NCBI GenBank assembly: GCA_026874595.1
Contig: CM049318.1
Span: forward strand, 30,253,956 to 30,317,955
Direction of reading: 5' to 3'
DNA: 64,000 nt
Source: Sipunculus nudus
Lineage: Eukaryota > Annelida > Sipuncula > Golfingiida > Sipunculidae
Of the stretch, positions 35,301 to 48,010 are shown piece after piece. Position numbers and translations under genes: made by a program. How positions within the stretch are numbered: the first letter of the stretch is position 1; each line of letters opens with the position of its first letter. The notes beneath the pieces are model-generated. The model was given only the letters and a program-made list of their open reading frames with translations, did not search any database and was not told where the DNA came from.

Positions 35301-35760
35301 ACCCCATTGAATATTTGTGAAATTTGATGAGAATGTAATTCAGGGTAGAAACTCTATTAATAAATATGTATAATGAGTTCCATGAAAATCCATAGGATTT
35401 TTGGCAAGTCACCAAAGTGCAGTGGTCTGATCTCATAAAATACATATGGATTTTTTTAAGAAAATCAAACTTTGGTGAGTTATTATATTAACATTTCTGA
35501 TGAGTTTTATCAAAATCCCTCATATTCTCTGCATGTTATTACAGCAAAACCACAAAGTAGCCTAGTGACCTTTGAACATAATAAATACTGCCCATCATCC
35601 AACTCAGGTGAGATAATCTGTTGGTATGTAGTTATGGTGAGTTTGATGAAAATCCATCAAAGCCCTAGTAAATTATTCCAGCGACACTAATAGTTAATGG
35701 ACAGACAGTGGGTATACCAAAATACTCCCATCATATGATGGGTGTATAATAAAGAAAAAA
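35301..35760 (+). repeat. Repeat ending in a GACA run and palindromic hairpin
   Basis: The body contains GTGAAATTTGATGAGAAT and its echoes (GAGTTCCATGAAAATCCATA, GAGTTTGATGAAAATCCATC), a loose tandem pattern. It ends in GGACAGACAGTGGGTA and a perfect 16-bp palindrome at 35727-35742 (CCCATCAT / ATGATGGG), flanked by TAC...GTA for a longer stem at 35723-35746, then AATAAAGAAAAAAA. Same layout as the other hairpin-tailed repeats with an unrelated stem sequence. Confidence 0.6.
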
Positions 35761-38130
35761 ATGTTACACTTTTTATTTTTTTAACTCAAGCTCATACATA
35801 AATCATGCACTATAAAATATGATGAGGCTTTAGTATTGCTTTTGTAGTCATGGCAATAATTTTGGTATGAATTCAGCTTCGTGTTTAGTTTTAATAGGTG
35901 AATTTTAATATTTAAAAGTTATAAATATATTAAAACTTCTGTGCGCCTTTGCAGTGTGCAGTTGCCATAATATACTAAACACCATACTTTTAAAGGTGTC
36001 AGAGCAACTCTTCACCACTTGAATTATTGAAAAAATAATCGTTTATTCACACATATGCATACATACTTCACTACATCAGGTTTTTTCTTGTACTTCTGGC
36101 AGGCTTGCTAAGACATTAATTTTTGTATGGAAATTTAATTATAAACTAAATACTATTCCAAAATATTTAATTTACTTTTTTATGTATTTTACACATTTTA
36201 TTTACTGTGATAATTTACATTTCTAAAACATGTGCAATGTGTTTGCACAGCTAAACATAATTTGCTAAATCATTCAGAATTGCCTCAAAAAGTTTTTAGA
36301 CTTGTTTTTCTTGTCATATGATTTTCCTTGTTTTCTTGAATTAAATATGTAACTTTCTCAGGAACATGGTATTATAAAAAAGGCATGCAAATGAGCTAAA
36401 AAAGACACTTGTATCAGCCACCACTGATTTCAGGCAATTTCAGCTGCCAGCTCAAGTGATCCACAGACGGCTATTGACTCTTGTCTCAGTTTTCTGGTCA
36501 ACCATATCGGCTGCAGTGTGAACTGGACAGTACCATTTGGGCTCTGGTTATGTGCAGGGCCCTTTATCACTAAGTTTACAAAGCCTGTCAGTTATAACTG
36601 AATATGTTTGGCTCTATTTGCCTTCATCTATTAAAGAAATGAGGGTGACTTTTCATTATAATGTCTAGAAACTTTCATCAACTTTGAATGTTTAGTTCTG
36701 CTAGTATTTTCTTTCTGCCATTTCTATCAAGACTAATTTTTCACAGACACAGGTATCCATTTTGATATTATATTTTTAACTTACACATATACTAAAAGGA
36801 AGTGCTTATTTCCACTTCCCCCTCCTTGAATTGAGATAAAGAATGCTTAAGTATTTCCACACCCAATATATTATATAAAAGTTATATGTTTGTAAGTTTA
36901 GAAAGTAATTTACATCAGCTCTGCATAGGATTGCATGGGTCAATATAATAGAAGATGGTTATTTGTCCTACCATTAATGTCCAAATTGGTGACAACAGTC
37001 CTACCATTACTCTTACATGCATCCTATATGTTTCTTTGTAGTTCTGGTTTTTCTTTTACTTTGAACAAAGTTACATATTTTGACACTATACTTCTATAGT
37101 CATGTCATTCAAATTGTTCTGGATAAATTAGGTATAATTAGGTATATATTCGCATGGTTGATAAGTTGTTATAGTAGGCCTACTAAAAAGTACTTAATTC
37201 TAAAAATATTTATTTATTAATACATTTTTCTATTTTCTTGCGTTGTCACGGTTATTTTCATACTAGGTAATTAGGCCTATAGACATGTATTTGATGTCTG
37301 CTTCTGAAATCTTAGGGGTGAAATATTCGGCTCAGGCAGTTTCATGATAAATTTAACCTGTCATAAATATTTTCTCTCTTTAAAACAAACTGATGTTAGG
37401 GCCTGTTTAGGTCAATCTTCACGTCCCTTTGTGTCCATTTGGATCAATATTTAAGTCCGCCTTTTAATCAGACCCACATTAATTATAAATAACACAAGTG
37501 AGCGATAATAAAGATAATAAGATAAGCGATAACCTAACGCATTCACCGAAAATAATGACATTATTTTCATCTGAAGAAAACTGTTAGTGGGTGGCTTTAT
37601 AATGTATTAAAGAAGAATCACAGTGAATATGTTATGTTATTCTATATGGCCAGAAATATGCACTTACCGAGTACTTGCCACTGCCGGATTTCCTGCCCCG
37701 TTTTACGCTGGTTCATTTCTTCCCGCCAAAGCTTGGTGAACGGTGATTGGTCAAAATCGTGACGTCAGATAAATGACAATATTTGTTCAGAAATGGTTCT
37801 CTGAAGTTTATTAACTGACAACTAAACCGTATTAGCTGCTTGTTAAAAAAATAATAGGCCTAGAAATCGGACGAGGACTAAATACTAGTATGTGAAGGTT
37901 TCAGTTTAATTTTAATTGTCTTTCAGATTCAAGACGTTATCGTTGTTCAATCTGAACACCAAATATAGGCCTTATTATAACAGCAATTGAAACGTGTTTA
38001 TTATAATTCAACTCTACATCTTTATCAGACCTATAGGGAAATATATATGTATATATGCTATATCTATATCTAAATGGAGAGAGAAATACTGAGCGGAAAA
38101 TGCTGTACAAAATATCCAACGAACACCATG
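35761..38130. other. Unassigned, mostly unique DNA
   Basis: AT-rich with few repeats by eye. No exon-like frame with splice sites could be supported on either strand. Confidence 0.45.
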
Positions 38131-38139
38131 AATAAATAA

Positions 38140-38143
<4 letters not shown>

Positions 38144-38178
<35 letters not shown>
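38144..38178. repeat. (TA)n microsatellite
   Basis: Pure alternating TA run preceded by an AAATAAATAAATAA stretch. It generates spurious YIYIYI open frames. Confidence 0.95.
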
Positions 38179-38181
<3 letters not shown>

Positions 38182-38576
38182 ACACATTTCCAACATCAGT
38201 TTACAAGACCATAATGCAAGTAAAAAAAGCCAGGATGACTGGCAGAACAATGGGATTCTGGTAGGTACATACAGGTCATACCCCCAGTATATAGCAAAGG
38301 ACAGCATTGACTCAGCCGGTCCTATGCATGCATCACTGCTTTCTTTACCCGTCATCCCTCCCTCCCTCCTCCATGATTGTTTTTATGTCTCTTATACATG
38401 TACATGTTTGTGTATGGCGGTTACTCCACCATACCTGGGTTTTATTTCTTATATGATATTATTTTGTCTTTTTTGGGGTGCGGTATAATTAATAACATTA
38501 TTGGCCCCAGTGAGGTCCAAGATCAAACAACTGACATCTCATGTTTTTTTTATGGGTGTCTGGGCCTGAATGTGAC

Positions 38577-38578
<2 letters not shown>
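38179..38578. other. Unassigned DNA between two TA arrays
   Basis: The phrase after the first TA array (TTCCAACATCAGTTTAC) recurs after the second one at about 38624-38640. The TA arrays may therefore sit at the same position in two copies of one repeat. Confidence 0.4.

Positions 38579-38621
<43 letters not shown>
38579..38621. repeat. (TA)n microsatellite
   Basis: Pure alternating TA run followed by CACTTCCAACATCAGTTTAC. Confidence 0.95.
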
Positions 38622-38623
<2 letters not shown>

Positions 38624-38845
38624 TTCCAACATCAGTTTACTGGAAGAGTATACTGCAGACATTAATTTTCAAATCTAGATATAGACCAGGTTTGGCTCGA
38701 TTATAAATCGATTTTATATAGAGCCCGAAATTAGTCAAACCTAGATGAGCTGGCAAAGCTATCTTAAAGAAAGCTTTGAACCCTATGGCTGACAGGCCGT
38801 AAATCATATGCCCGCCTGTGTGTGAGAGAGGAGTGTGGTGATGAA

Positions 38846-38868
38846 GGGGGGGGGGGGGGGGGGGGGGG
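38846..38868 (+). repeat. poly-G run
   Basis: Longest pure G run in the window, about 23 bases. The proline-rich minus-strand open frames here are its shadow. Confidence 0.95.
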
Positions 38869-39189
38869 TTGAACCATGGGGAAAATGTCACCCCGTTCTA
38901 TCAAATTTAATGTTGTCTGTGCTACTACCTGAATCATAACTTGATAACTTGTCCGATTATACCCCGTTTTCAACAATTTATGCAGAAGTAAACAGTTCCA
39001 CAATAAATTAAACTTATTATGTTCCCATTATATAAATAAATAGTTCAAGGGAGCCGGAACAAATTAGAGAGTGAGCAGTGTTATGTTGAAATAATACCAC
39101 TAATGTCTTGAACACACATAAAATGTAGAAATGACAGTGCATAAATCAATAAATTAAATTATATCACACATCATCGGATCTGTGGTTTT

Positions 39190-42100
39190 ATACTTTTCAT
39201 ATGAAGTGTCGGATATACGTTTTTCGGTTAAATAATTAATCCTTATACAGACCATAATGATACACTCAGTTTGCATTTAAGAAAGGACAAGGTAACTTGG
39301 GTTTTTCATTTTTGTTTTCATATAAAGTATCAGATACATAGTCCACTTTAATGAAAACATTTATTTTCAAGCAATTTATATCTGGGAAAATTTAAATAAT
39401 TGCAATGTTTGCTTTGACGTCAGAAAAATAAGAAACCAACATTAAATGAAATTTGATTAATGCTCGAAAAACATAAAGAACGTGTTAGCATGCATATATG
39501 GAATATATATAAATACGCTCAATTGAATTTTTAAAAAAATCAAGGTTAATATGGACCTTATCCTTTAAGTTTTAGATACATATCTAACAGAAGAATAAAT
39601 TTATTTTCATAAAATGTATATATGGACAAAGTAACATTAGAGCAATGTTTGCCTGGCGTTAGAAAACAATGTTACATAGTATTATTAAATAACATTCGAA
39701 CAATAAACGGATAACGTTCGGAAAAGGTTAAAAATACACGGAATTAGCATTTAAAAGAAATGACAAGATAAGTTTTGGATTTCAATTTTTGTTTTTTTGA
39801 AGTATCCAATACAGGCAATGTTTGCTTGACGTTAGAAGATGTTATATAGTAATAATGAGTAACATTCAAACAATACTCAGATAACGTTTGGAAAAGGTTA
39901 GTATGGGTGAAAGTAAATACAGTCTACGACAAGGTAACTCTGGATTTTACTTTTGTTTTCATAAAGTATCAAAAACATTCGCAAATAAAGATTACATTTA
40001 TTTTCAAGAGAGATATATATGTGGACAAAATAACATTGGAGCTATGTTGTCCTGGCGTCAGATAAAAATATTATTCCAACAATAAATAACATCTGATTGA
40101 TGTTCGGGAAACATTAGGAAAATATTAGCCGATGGAAAAAAATAAATACGCTCAATTTCAAAGAAACCTCAGAATAAATTCGATCTTATCTTTGTTCTAA
40201 TACTTTCATAACAAAAGAATACATTATTTTCATGAAATGTATATATGGATGTATATTAACATTAGAGCAATGTTTGTCTGGCGTTAGAAAAAAATGTTAT
40301 ATAGTTATATATTTAATAACATTCGAACAATAGTCGGATAACGTTCGGAAAATGTTAGCAAAGGTCGAAGTAAAAATAGACTGAATTTGCATGTTAAAGA
40401 AATTACAAGATAAATTTTGGATTTCATTTTTGTTTTCACGAAGTATCAAATACATAAAAAACCAGTGAATACATTTATTTTCTAAAATATAAATATGGAC
40501 AACATACGTTAGGGCGATGTTTGCTTGACGTTAGAAAAATGTTTTATAGTAATATTGAGAAATATTCGAACATTAGTCAGATAACGTTTGGAAAAAGGTT
40601 AGTATGGGTCAAAGTAAATACAGACTATACGACAAGGTAACTCTGGATTTTACTTTTGATTCATTAAGTATCAAATACATTCGCAAATAAAGAATACGTT
40701 TATTTTCAAGAGATGTATATATGGACAAAATAACATTTGAGCAATGTTATCCTGGCGTCCGATACAAATATTTCCCCAACATTAAATAACATCTGATAAA
40801 GGTTCGAAAAACGTTAGGAAAATATTAAAAAATATAAATACGCACAATTTCAAGGAAAACCTCAGAGTAACTGTGATCTTATCTATTTTCTCATAAGTTT
40901 TAGATACATTCCTAACAAAAGAATAAATTTATTTTCATGAAATGTATAAATGGATATAATAACATTAGAGCAATGTTTGCCTGGCGTTAGAAAAAAAAGG
41001 TTATATAGTAATATTGAATAACATTCGAACAATAGTCGGATAACGTTCGGAAAAGGTTAGCAAAAGTCAAAGTAAAAATACACTATATTTGCATTTAAAA
41101 GAAATTCAAGATAAATTTTTGATTTCATGTTTTATTTTCATGAGGTATTAAATACATTAAAAACCAGTTAATACATTTATTTTCGAGAACTATAAATATG
41201 GAAAACATACGTTAGGGCGATGTTTGCTTGACGTTAGACAAATGTTTTATAGTAATATTGAGTAACATTCGAGCAATAGTCAGATAACGTTTGGAAAAGG
41301 TTAGTATGGGTCAAAGTAAATACAGACTACGACAAGGTAACTCTGGATTTTACTTTTGTTTTCATAAAGTATCAAATACATTCGCAAATAAAGAATACGT
41401 TTATTTTCAAGAGATGTATATATGGACAAAATAACATTGTAGCAATGTTGTCCTGGCGTCCGATACAAATATTTCCCCAATATTAAATAACATCTGATTA
41501 ATGTTCGAAAAACGTTAGGAAGATACTATAGCGTATGGAAAAATATAAATACGCACAATTTCAAGGAAAACCTCAGAGTAACTGTGATCTTATCTATTTT
41601 CTAATAAGTTTAAGATACATTCCTAACAAAAGAATAAATTTATTTTAATGAAATGTATATATGGATATAATAACATTAGAGCAATGTTTGCCTGGCGTTA
41701 GAAAAAAAGGTTATATAGTAATATTGAATAACATTCGAACAATAGTCGGATAACGTTCGGAATAGGTTAGCAAAAGTCAAAGTAAAAATCACTATATTTG
41801 CATTTAAAAGAAATTCTAGATAAATTTTGGATTTCATGTTTTATTTTCATGAAGTATTAAATACATTAAAAACCAGTTAATACATTTATTTTCGAGAACT
41901 ATAAATATGGAAAACATACGTTAGGGCGATGTTTGCTTGACGTTAGACAAATGTTTTATAGTAATATTGAGTAACATTCGAACAATAGTCAGATAACGTT
42001 TGGAAAAGGTTAGTATGGGTGAAAGTAAATACAGACTACGACAAGGTAACTCTGGATTTTACTTTTGTTTTCATAAAGTATCAAATACATTCGAAAATAA

Positions 42101-43325
42101 AGAATACGTTTATTTTCAAGAGATGTATATATGGACAAAATAACATTGGAGCAATGTTGTCCTGGCGTCCGATACAAATATTTCCCCAATATTAAATAAC
42201 ATCTGATTAATGTTCGAAAAACGTTAGGAAAATATTAGCGTATGGAAAAATATAAATACGCACAATTTCAAGGAAAACCTCAGAGTAACTGTGATCTTCT
42301 CTTTTTTCTAATAAGTTTAAGATACAATCCTAACAAAAGAATAAATTTATTTTCATGAAATGTATAAATGGATATAATAACATTAGAGCAATGTTTGCCT
42401 GGCGTTAGAAAAAAAGGTTATATAGTAATATTGAATAACATTCGAACAATAGTCGGATAACGTTCGGAATAGGTTAGCAAAAGTCAAAGTAAAAATACAC
42501 TATATTTGCATTTTAAAGAAATTCTAGATAAATTTTGGATTTCATGTTTTATTTTCATGAAGTATTAAATACATTAAAAACCAGTTAATACATTTATTTT
42601 CTAAACTATAAATATGGAAAACATACGTTAGGGCGATGTTTGCTTGCCGTTAGACAAATGTTTTATAGTAATATTGAGTAACATTCGAACAATAGTCAGA
42701 TAACGTTTGAAAAAGGTTAGTATGGGTCAAAGTAAATACAGACTACGACGGATTTTACTTTTGTTTTCATAAAGTATCAAACACATTCGCAAATAAAGAA
42801 TACGTTTATTTTCAAGAGATGTATATATGGACAAAATAACATTGTAGCAATGTTGTCTTGGCGTCCGATACAAATATTTCCCCAATATTAAATAACATCT
42901 GATTAATGTTCGAAAAACGTTAGGAAGATACTATAGCGTATGGAAAAATATAAATACGCACAATTTCAAGGAAAACCTCAGAGTAACTGTGATCTTATCT
43001 ATTTTCTAATAAGTTTTAGATACATTCCTAACAAAAGAACACATTTATTTTCATGAAATGTATATACGGATATATTAACATTAGGGCAATGTTAGGAAAT
43101 GTTTTAGAAAAAAAGGTTATATAGTAATATTGAACAACATTCGAACAACAGTCGAATAACGTTCGTTAGGGAAACGTTATCCAAATATTATATAACATTC
43201 GACAAAACGTTCGGAAAACGTCCAGAAACTGTTAGCATAAGGTCAAAGAAAAGGCACGCTCAATTTGTATTTGAAAGAAACCTCAAGGTTACATTGGATC
43301 TGATATTTTTTATACTGGGTATCGG
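39190..43325 (+). repeat. Satellite array with three-monomer higher-order repeat, about 705 bp
   Basis: The phrase GTCGGATAACGTTCGGAA recurs at 40333, 41035, 41745, 42452 and (variant) 43151, giving periods of 702, 710, 707 and 699 bp; a diverged partner is near 39706. Within each period are three related monomers of about 220-245 bp. They are distinguishable by endings GTCGGATAACGTTCGG, GTCAGATAACGTTTGG and TGATTAATGTTCGAAAAACG, and all contain ATTTATTTTC, GTATATATGGACA-like, CAATGTTTGCCTGGCG-like and AACATTCGAAC-like words. Higher-order units resemble each other more than adjacent monomers do, as in satellites homogenised by unequal exchange. The palindromes AACGTT and TTCGAA recur in each monomer. 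Non-coding. The edges (before 39.7 kb and after 43.2 kb) are more diverged. Confidence 0.85.
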
Positions 43326-45330
43326 TTGCTTTTCCAACTGAATATACCCTTCTTAAATCATAACTCTTCACCGTAATTCGGTAATCATTGATTCGCAAGA
43401 GAATTAATAGCTAGTTTTTTTTTTACTACGGGAATAAACGAAAATAAAGATAAATATAAGCTGATTGAAATATTCACAACGCATAATTTACGTGTTTAAA
43501 TTGCCAGTGAATATAAATTCTTTAAATAAGTTTGTACAACGTTTTCCCCACCTATAAAAATAAAGTGTCTTACAAAACCATCTGACAACCATTAAGCATT
43601 GCTCACCAAACGTTGCCTGGATGTTGTGAAAACATTTTAGTGAAACTAGACGAAGGGCAAATTATTACATTAAATAACATTATATAATATTTGAATAGGA
43701 AAAATATGACGATATATATTATTCTAAACTGAAATTAAAGAAAACTTTCACGTGATATTTATATTTCCATACGACATTGGGAAAATGTTTCTTTAAGGTA
43801 AAATACTAAACGTTTTTCCCATAACGTCTATACACCATCCGCCGCTTCCCTTTTGCAGCCTGTTCATGTTGCTACAACGTTGTGACACTGTAATGTTGTA
43901 GCATAACTTTCTGTCAACTTTATCATGAAAGTTGCGGAAACGTTATGTGTTAGCTGGGATAATAATTACACTAGCCCTCGACAGGGACAAAAGAAATAAC
44001 TCGTATGTCACACTGGAAAGGAAGCCTTTGCATGAGAAAAGTATTATAGTGATCAAGAATGCCTATTAACAAGTGGTTCCTTGTGAGTAATCCTAACAGT
44101 TTTCAAATTTCATCCAAATATGTTCAGAAACTTGCATTTAAACTGTACACAATAACCCCAAATAAACGTAAGTTAAAACGTCTAGCCACCAGGAGGATAA
44201 CTTTGTTAAAACTACCGGTAATTTTGCTATGGTTGGTAGGTAGTGAGAGCACAGGGGGTACAGTTACCAGAACATCAGATAGCACTGCAATTTCTCTTCG
44301 TTAAAGCAACCATTCTAACCGGTATTGACGCACAATATATGTGTCGTTCATGTTTACATCAAAGCAGGATGCAATATACATGGAAAGCTGCTGATAACAT
44401 CTTTCCCTGCCCGTATGATATGGTCAGGAGGATATAATAAGAGGTAATATAATACTGATCACATCATATACATTGAACTTGGACTTTCAACACACACATT
44501 TGATACTGTTTAATACATATATAAATGTTCGTACAACTACATTGAAGTCTGTGTTTAATTCACAGGTGGTATTAATACACAGGCCAGTTATAACATGTTT
44601 CTGTGTATGTGTGTGTGAGGGGGGCGGGGTCATATCTGACACATCCTGGGTCAAGACTATATCGCCTTCTATCGGTAGTTTCTATTATTAATAACACACA
44701 CACATACATATATGTGTGTGTGTGTGCGAAAAGGTTTTTAAAATTTCGCTTGTCCAGGGGTTCAAACTTCTAATTTATGACAAGAATAAATTTGCATATT
44801 GAAATATATTATATCCAGTATTGGATACTGCATGTTGCACCTGGCGGTCGGTGTTAAGTTCCGTATCATCTGGGAACAGGACATTAGGTGTACCGGTGTG
44901 GTGGCCTTATAGGTAACAATTTTGTCATTCTATTTGTCATTAAGTAGTTTTTCATTTAGAGATTTATGTCTTTTGTCAATATGTGCCCTGATGTTTGACA
45001 TATTCCCAAGTTATTGGCAATTTTCCTCTGGTACCGGAATTGTCCTTTTGAGAAAGAATGTCGTGATCAGTGTAATTCATGTTCGCTACAGTTGTTACAG
45101 TTCTTGGCCTGCCACTCCTAGCTTGCCGATCACCTGAACCAGTTCTTTGAACAAGTTTAAATAACCTATTCGTAGAACATAGATTCCGTCCTTTCCCTGA
45201 AAATCTTCTTGCAATGCGTGACCCTCTCCATCCCTATTCCACGAGGCAATAATAAACATTTTTTTTATCTTCAGAATTAAAAACCATTCTGTAAAAATAA
45301 GGATATTGAACTTAATTTAAGAGAGTATTA
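43326..45330. other. Unassigned DNA
   Basis: Mixed AT-rich sequence. A CACACACACATA / TATGTGTGTGTGTG inverted microsatellite lies at about 44694-44726. Several AACGTT-containing words before 43930 may be far-diverged satellite edge. No supported gene. Confidence 0.45.
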
Positions 45331-46130
45331 TTTTGCTGTTGGTATGGACAGGATGTACCAATTCAACCCGGAGCAACTGGCCATCACACCTGTACCCAAT
45401 GTCATGCCAATTAAATCTTATTACTGTATCCCTCCTCTCCACGTCACGCGATTATATTCTGGTCCCTGTGTCGCTCCTTCTCTCTGTATCAAACCACCAC
45501 ACCATGCCCCTGCGTACCTCTCATCCTCTTTATCCCGCCATCAAAAACTCACCCATGTGTCCCTCCATCCTTCTGCATCACGCCATTACATCATGTCCCT
45601 GTGTCCCTCCTTTCCCTATTCATCACTTCATCATCCTTCCCCTCTACCTATTACATACTTACCGATTCATGTGTCCCTTCCTCCCACTTCATCATGAAAT
45701 CCTATCCTGACCCTGTGTCCCTCCTTCCGGTTTCATCATGTCATCATATCCTGACCCCGAGTCCCTCCTTCCCACAGCATCATGCCATCCTATACTGACC
45801 CATGTGTCCCCCTTTCCCTGTACATTATACCTGAAGCCCTGTGTCCCTCCTTCCGTCTATATCACGCCATCATGAACTTATCCCTCTTATCTATCCATCT
45901 ATTCCTCTACATCATACCATCATACACTTGACTTGGTCTCTCTCCTTCCCTCTACATCATACCATCATATACCTTTTCCTGTGTCCTACTTCACTCTACA
46001 CCATACCATCATATACCTTTCCCTGTGTCCTTCTTCACTCTACATCATATCATTATATACCTTGCCCTGTGTCCCTCACTCTCTTTACATAACGCCATCT
46101 TTTAATTTCCACTGTGTACCTCCATATCTT
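45331..46130 (+). repeat. CCCTGTGTCCCTCC minisatellite
   Basis: Degenerate tandem array of CCTGTGTCCCTCCTTCCC and CATCACACCATCATATAC words with irregular spacing of roughly 45-65 bp. All three + frames stay open for long stretches (up to 125 codons), but the encoded text is low-complexity and frame-independent, so I do not call a gene. Confidence 0.75.
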
Positions 46131-48010
46131 TACTATCGACTATTAGTTAATTATGTTTGGCCTTCTCATTTGTTATCTCAAATGTCTAATATGTCCTTTC
46201 ATATTATTAGTTCTAGTGTTGTTAATTAGATACCACCGATTCTGTCCTTTCCTTTACATCCTATCTCCGGGATAATTTGACCCTCCGTCCGATCCTCTCG
46301 TGTGTACATACTTAACGTTGTGTCCCTGTCTGTCGATGTACCTTAACCGCCAAAGCACTTGCTTCATCCCCTGCTTTGCACAAAGTCTAAGAATGAATAA
46401 CTAACTCCTACACTTTCTAAATACATGATACTCCCCTCACACAAGGCAGTCAGAAACTTTCTTCCCCCCCCCCCCCATAGCAATAGATAATTGATACTAT
46501 GTTCGTCCTTCCCATCTTTACAGAATCGATGTAGTTAAGGTGTACAAAAAGTGAACATATTTGGCAAAGGTTTATATATCTTTCCCTCATTTTTATTCTC
46601 TCCTTTTGGGTCCATTTCTCTTATATGAGTCTTTATCTAGAATAATAATATACGGCGGCTTCATATTAGGTGGTTTCGTGGGAGAGTGTCCGGAGCTGAT
46701 AGAGGTATGAGTGCTGTGTGCATCAATATTCTATGAAAGGAAACCAAGCCTATACAAGCCTGTATAAATGTATCTTATAAAATAAAATCACAAAAAGAGT
46801 CTCCGCAAAGGTATCCGAATGCGTAGGTTCACGAGGGCGCTATGATAATACATTCTCATAGCAAAAGGATACATAGTGAAACCAAAGCACGTGGTGAGGA
46901 CGGATACATGTGCAATTGGTGGATGAGTCCCCCACCTCTCAAAAAAACGGTAAACAGAAAAAAAAATGAAATATAAAATATATACGATCAATAGACAGGG
47001 AGAGATAGAATGAGAGGGGGAGAGAAAAAGAGATTTTTCTCAATGCTTTTCTAATTCTAGTATGTCCTTTCTTATTGCTAGTTCTATTTTTGTCAATTAC
47101 ATACCACCGATTCTGACCTTTCCTTTTCATCCTATCTTCCGGTATCAGGACAATTTGACCCTCCGTCCGTCCCTCCCATTTTACTCACTTACCGTTGTGT
47201 GTGTGTCTTTTGGTGTATCCGAACTATCAAATCAACTAGCGTCATGCCCTGCTGAGCACAAAGTCCAAGAATATATACAAAACTCCTTAACTTTCTGAAT
47301 ACATGAAACTTCCTTCATACACTTCACACAAGGCAGTCAGAAACTTTCTTTCCTCTCTCCTTCTCTCTCTCATAACATCGTTAACCGGTATTGACCCTCC
47401 TATCTTCACAAAATAGATTTTGTTAACGTGTACAAACAGTAAACAGTTGATACTAAGGTAGCGTTGCTAGGATAGTTAGTCGGGAAACTTTGTATACAGA
47501 CAACATGAACTGCCAGCGTGAGATATTAGCCACAACAGGCAAAGGATTATATATCTTTCCCTCATTTTAATTCACCCTTTTTTGTCCATTTCTCGGCGAA
47601 GATTCTTAATCTAGAATAATAATATGATATCAGGTAATTTTGCTGTGTTCGTCCCTGCCATCTTCACAAAATCGACGTTTTTAACGTTAAACCCCATGGA
47701 CCGGTGATACTTAGGTCGCATGCCGGGGTATTTTGACTGGAAACTTTGATATTCAGACAATATGAACTAAGCTTCAATATAACGTGAGGTATTACAAAGA
47801 ATCAGCAAGGTTTTAAGTTTCTTTGAATTATTTCAATTCTCTCATGCTTAATCCATTTTTCTCAGGTGAATCTGTTTAGAGTAATAGTACAAGACTGTCT
47901 CTGGATTGGATGAGAGTCTGGAGCTGATAGGAGTATAACAGCATCAAACGTTATTCAATGCTGTCTGAATCAATATTCTATGAAATGAAACCCAGCCTGA
48001 TCAAGGTAAA
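46131..48010 (+). repeat. Three-copy degenerate duplication
   Basis: 46150-46660 and 47040-47620 align in order: TATGTCCTTTC, ACCACCGATTCTG, CATCCTATCT, AATTTGACCCTCCGTCCG, CACAAGGCAGTCAGAAACTT, TATATATCTTTCCCTC, TTTTTGTCCATTTCTC-like and CTAGAATAATAATA. A third, shorter copy covers about 47640-48000 (GTTCGTCCCTGCCATCTTCA, CAGACAATATGAACT, ATCAATATTCTATGAAA). Each copy includes a poly-pyrimidine block. Non-coding as far as I can see. Confidence 0.6.

Noticed and set aside
39190-43325. CENP-B-box-like motif in the satellite
   Set aside because: TTCG...A...CGG words occur, but the spacing between TTCG and CGG is two bases off the CENP-B box pattern, so I do not claim it.
44059-44304. 81-codon open frame beginning MPINKWFLV
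   Set aside because: No recognised domain, no flanking splice signals in a consistent phase and no codon pattern; treated as chance.
45331-45798. 125- and 117-codon overlapping open frames on the + strand
   Set aside because: They lie in a pyrimidine-rich minisatellite that is open in several frames at once; low-complexity text with no splice or start context.
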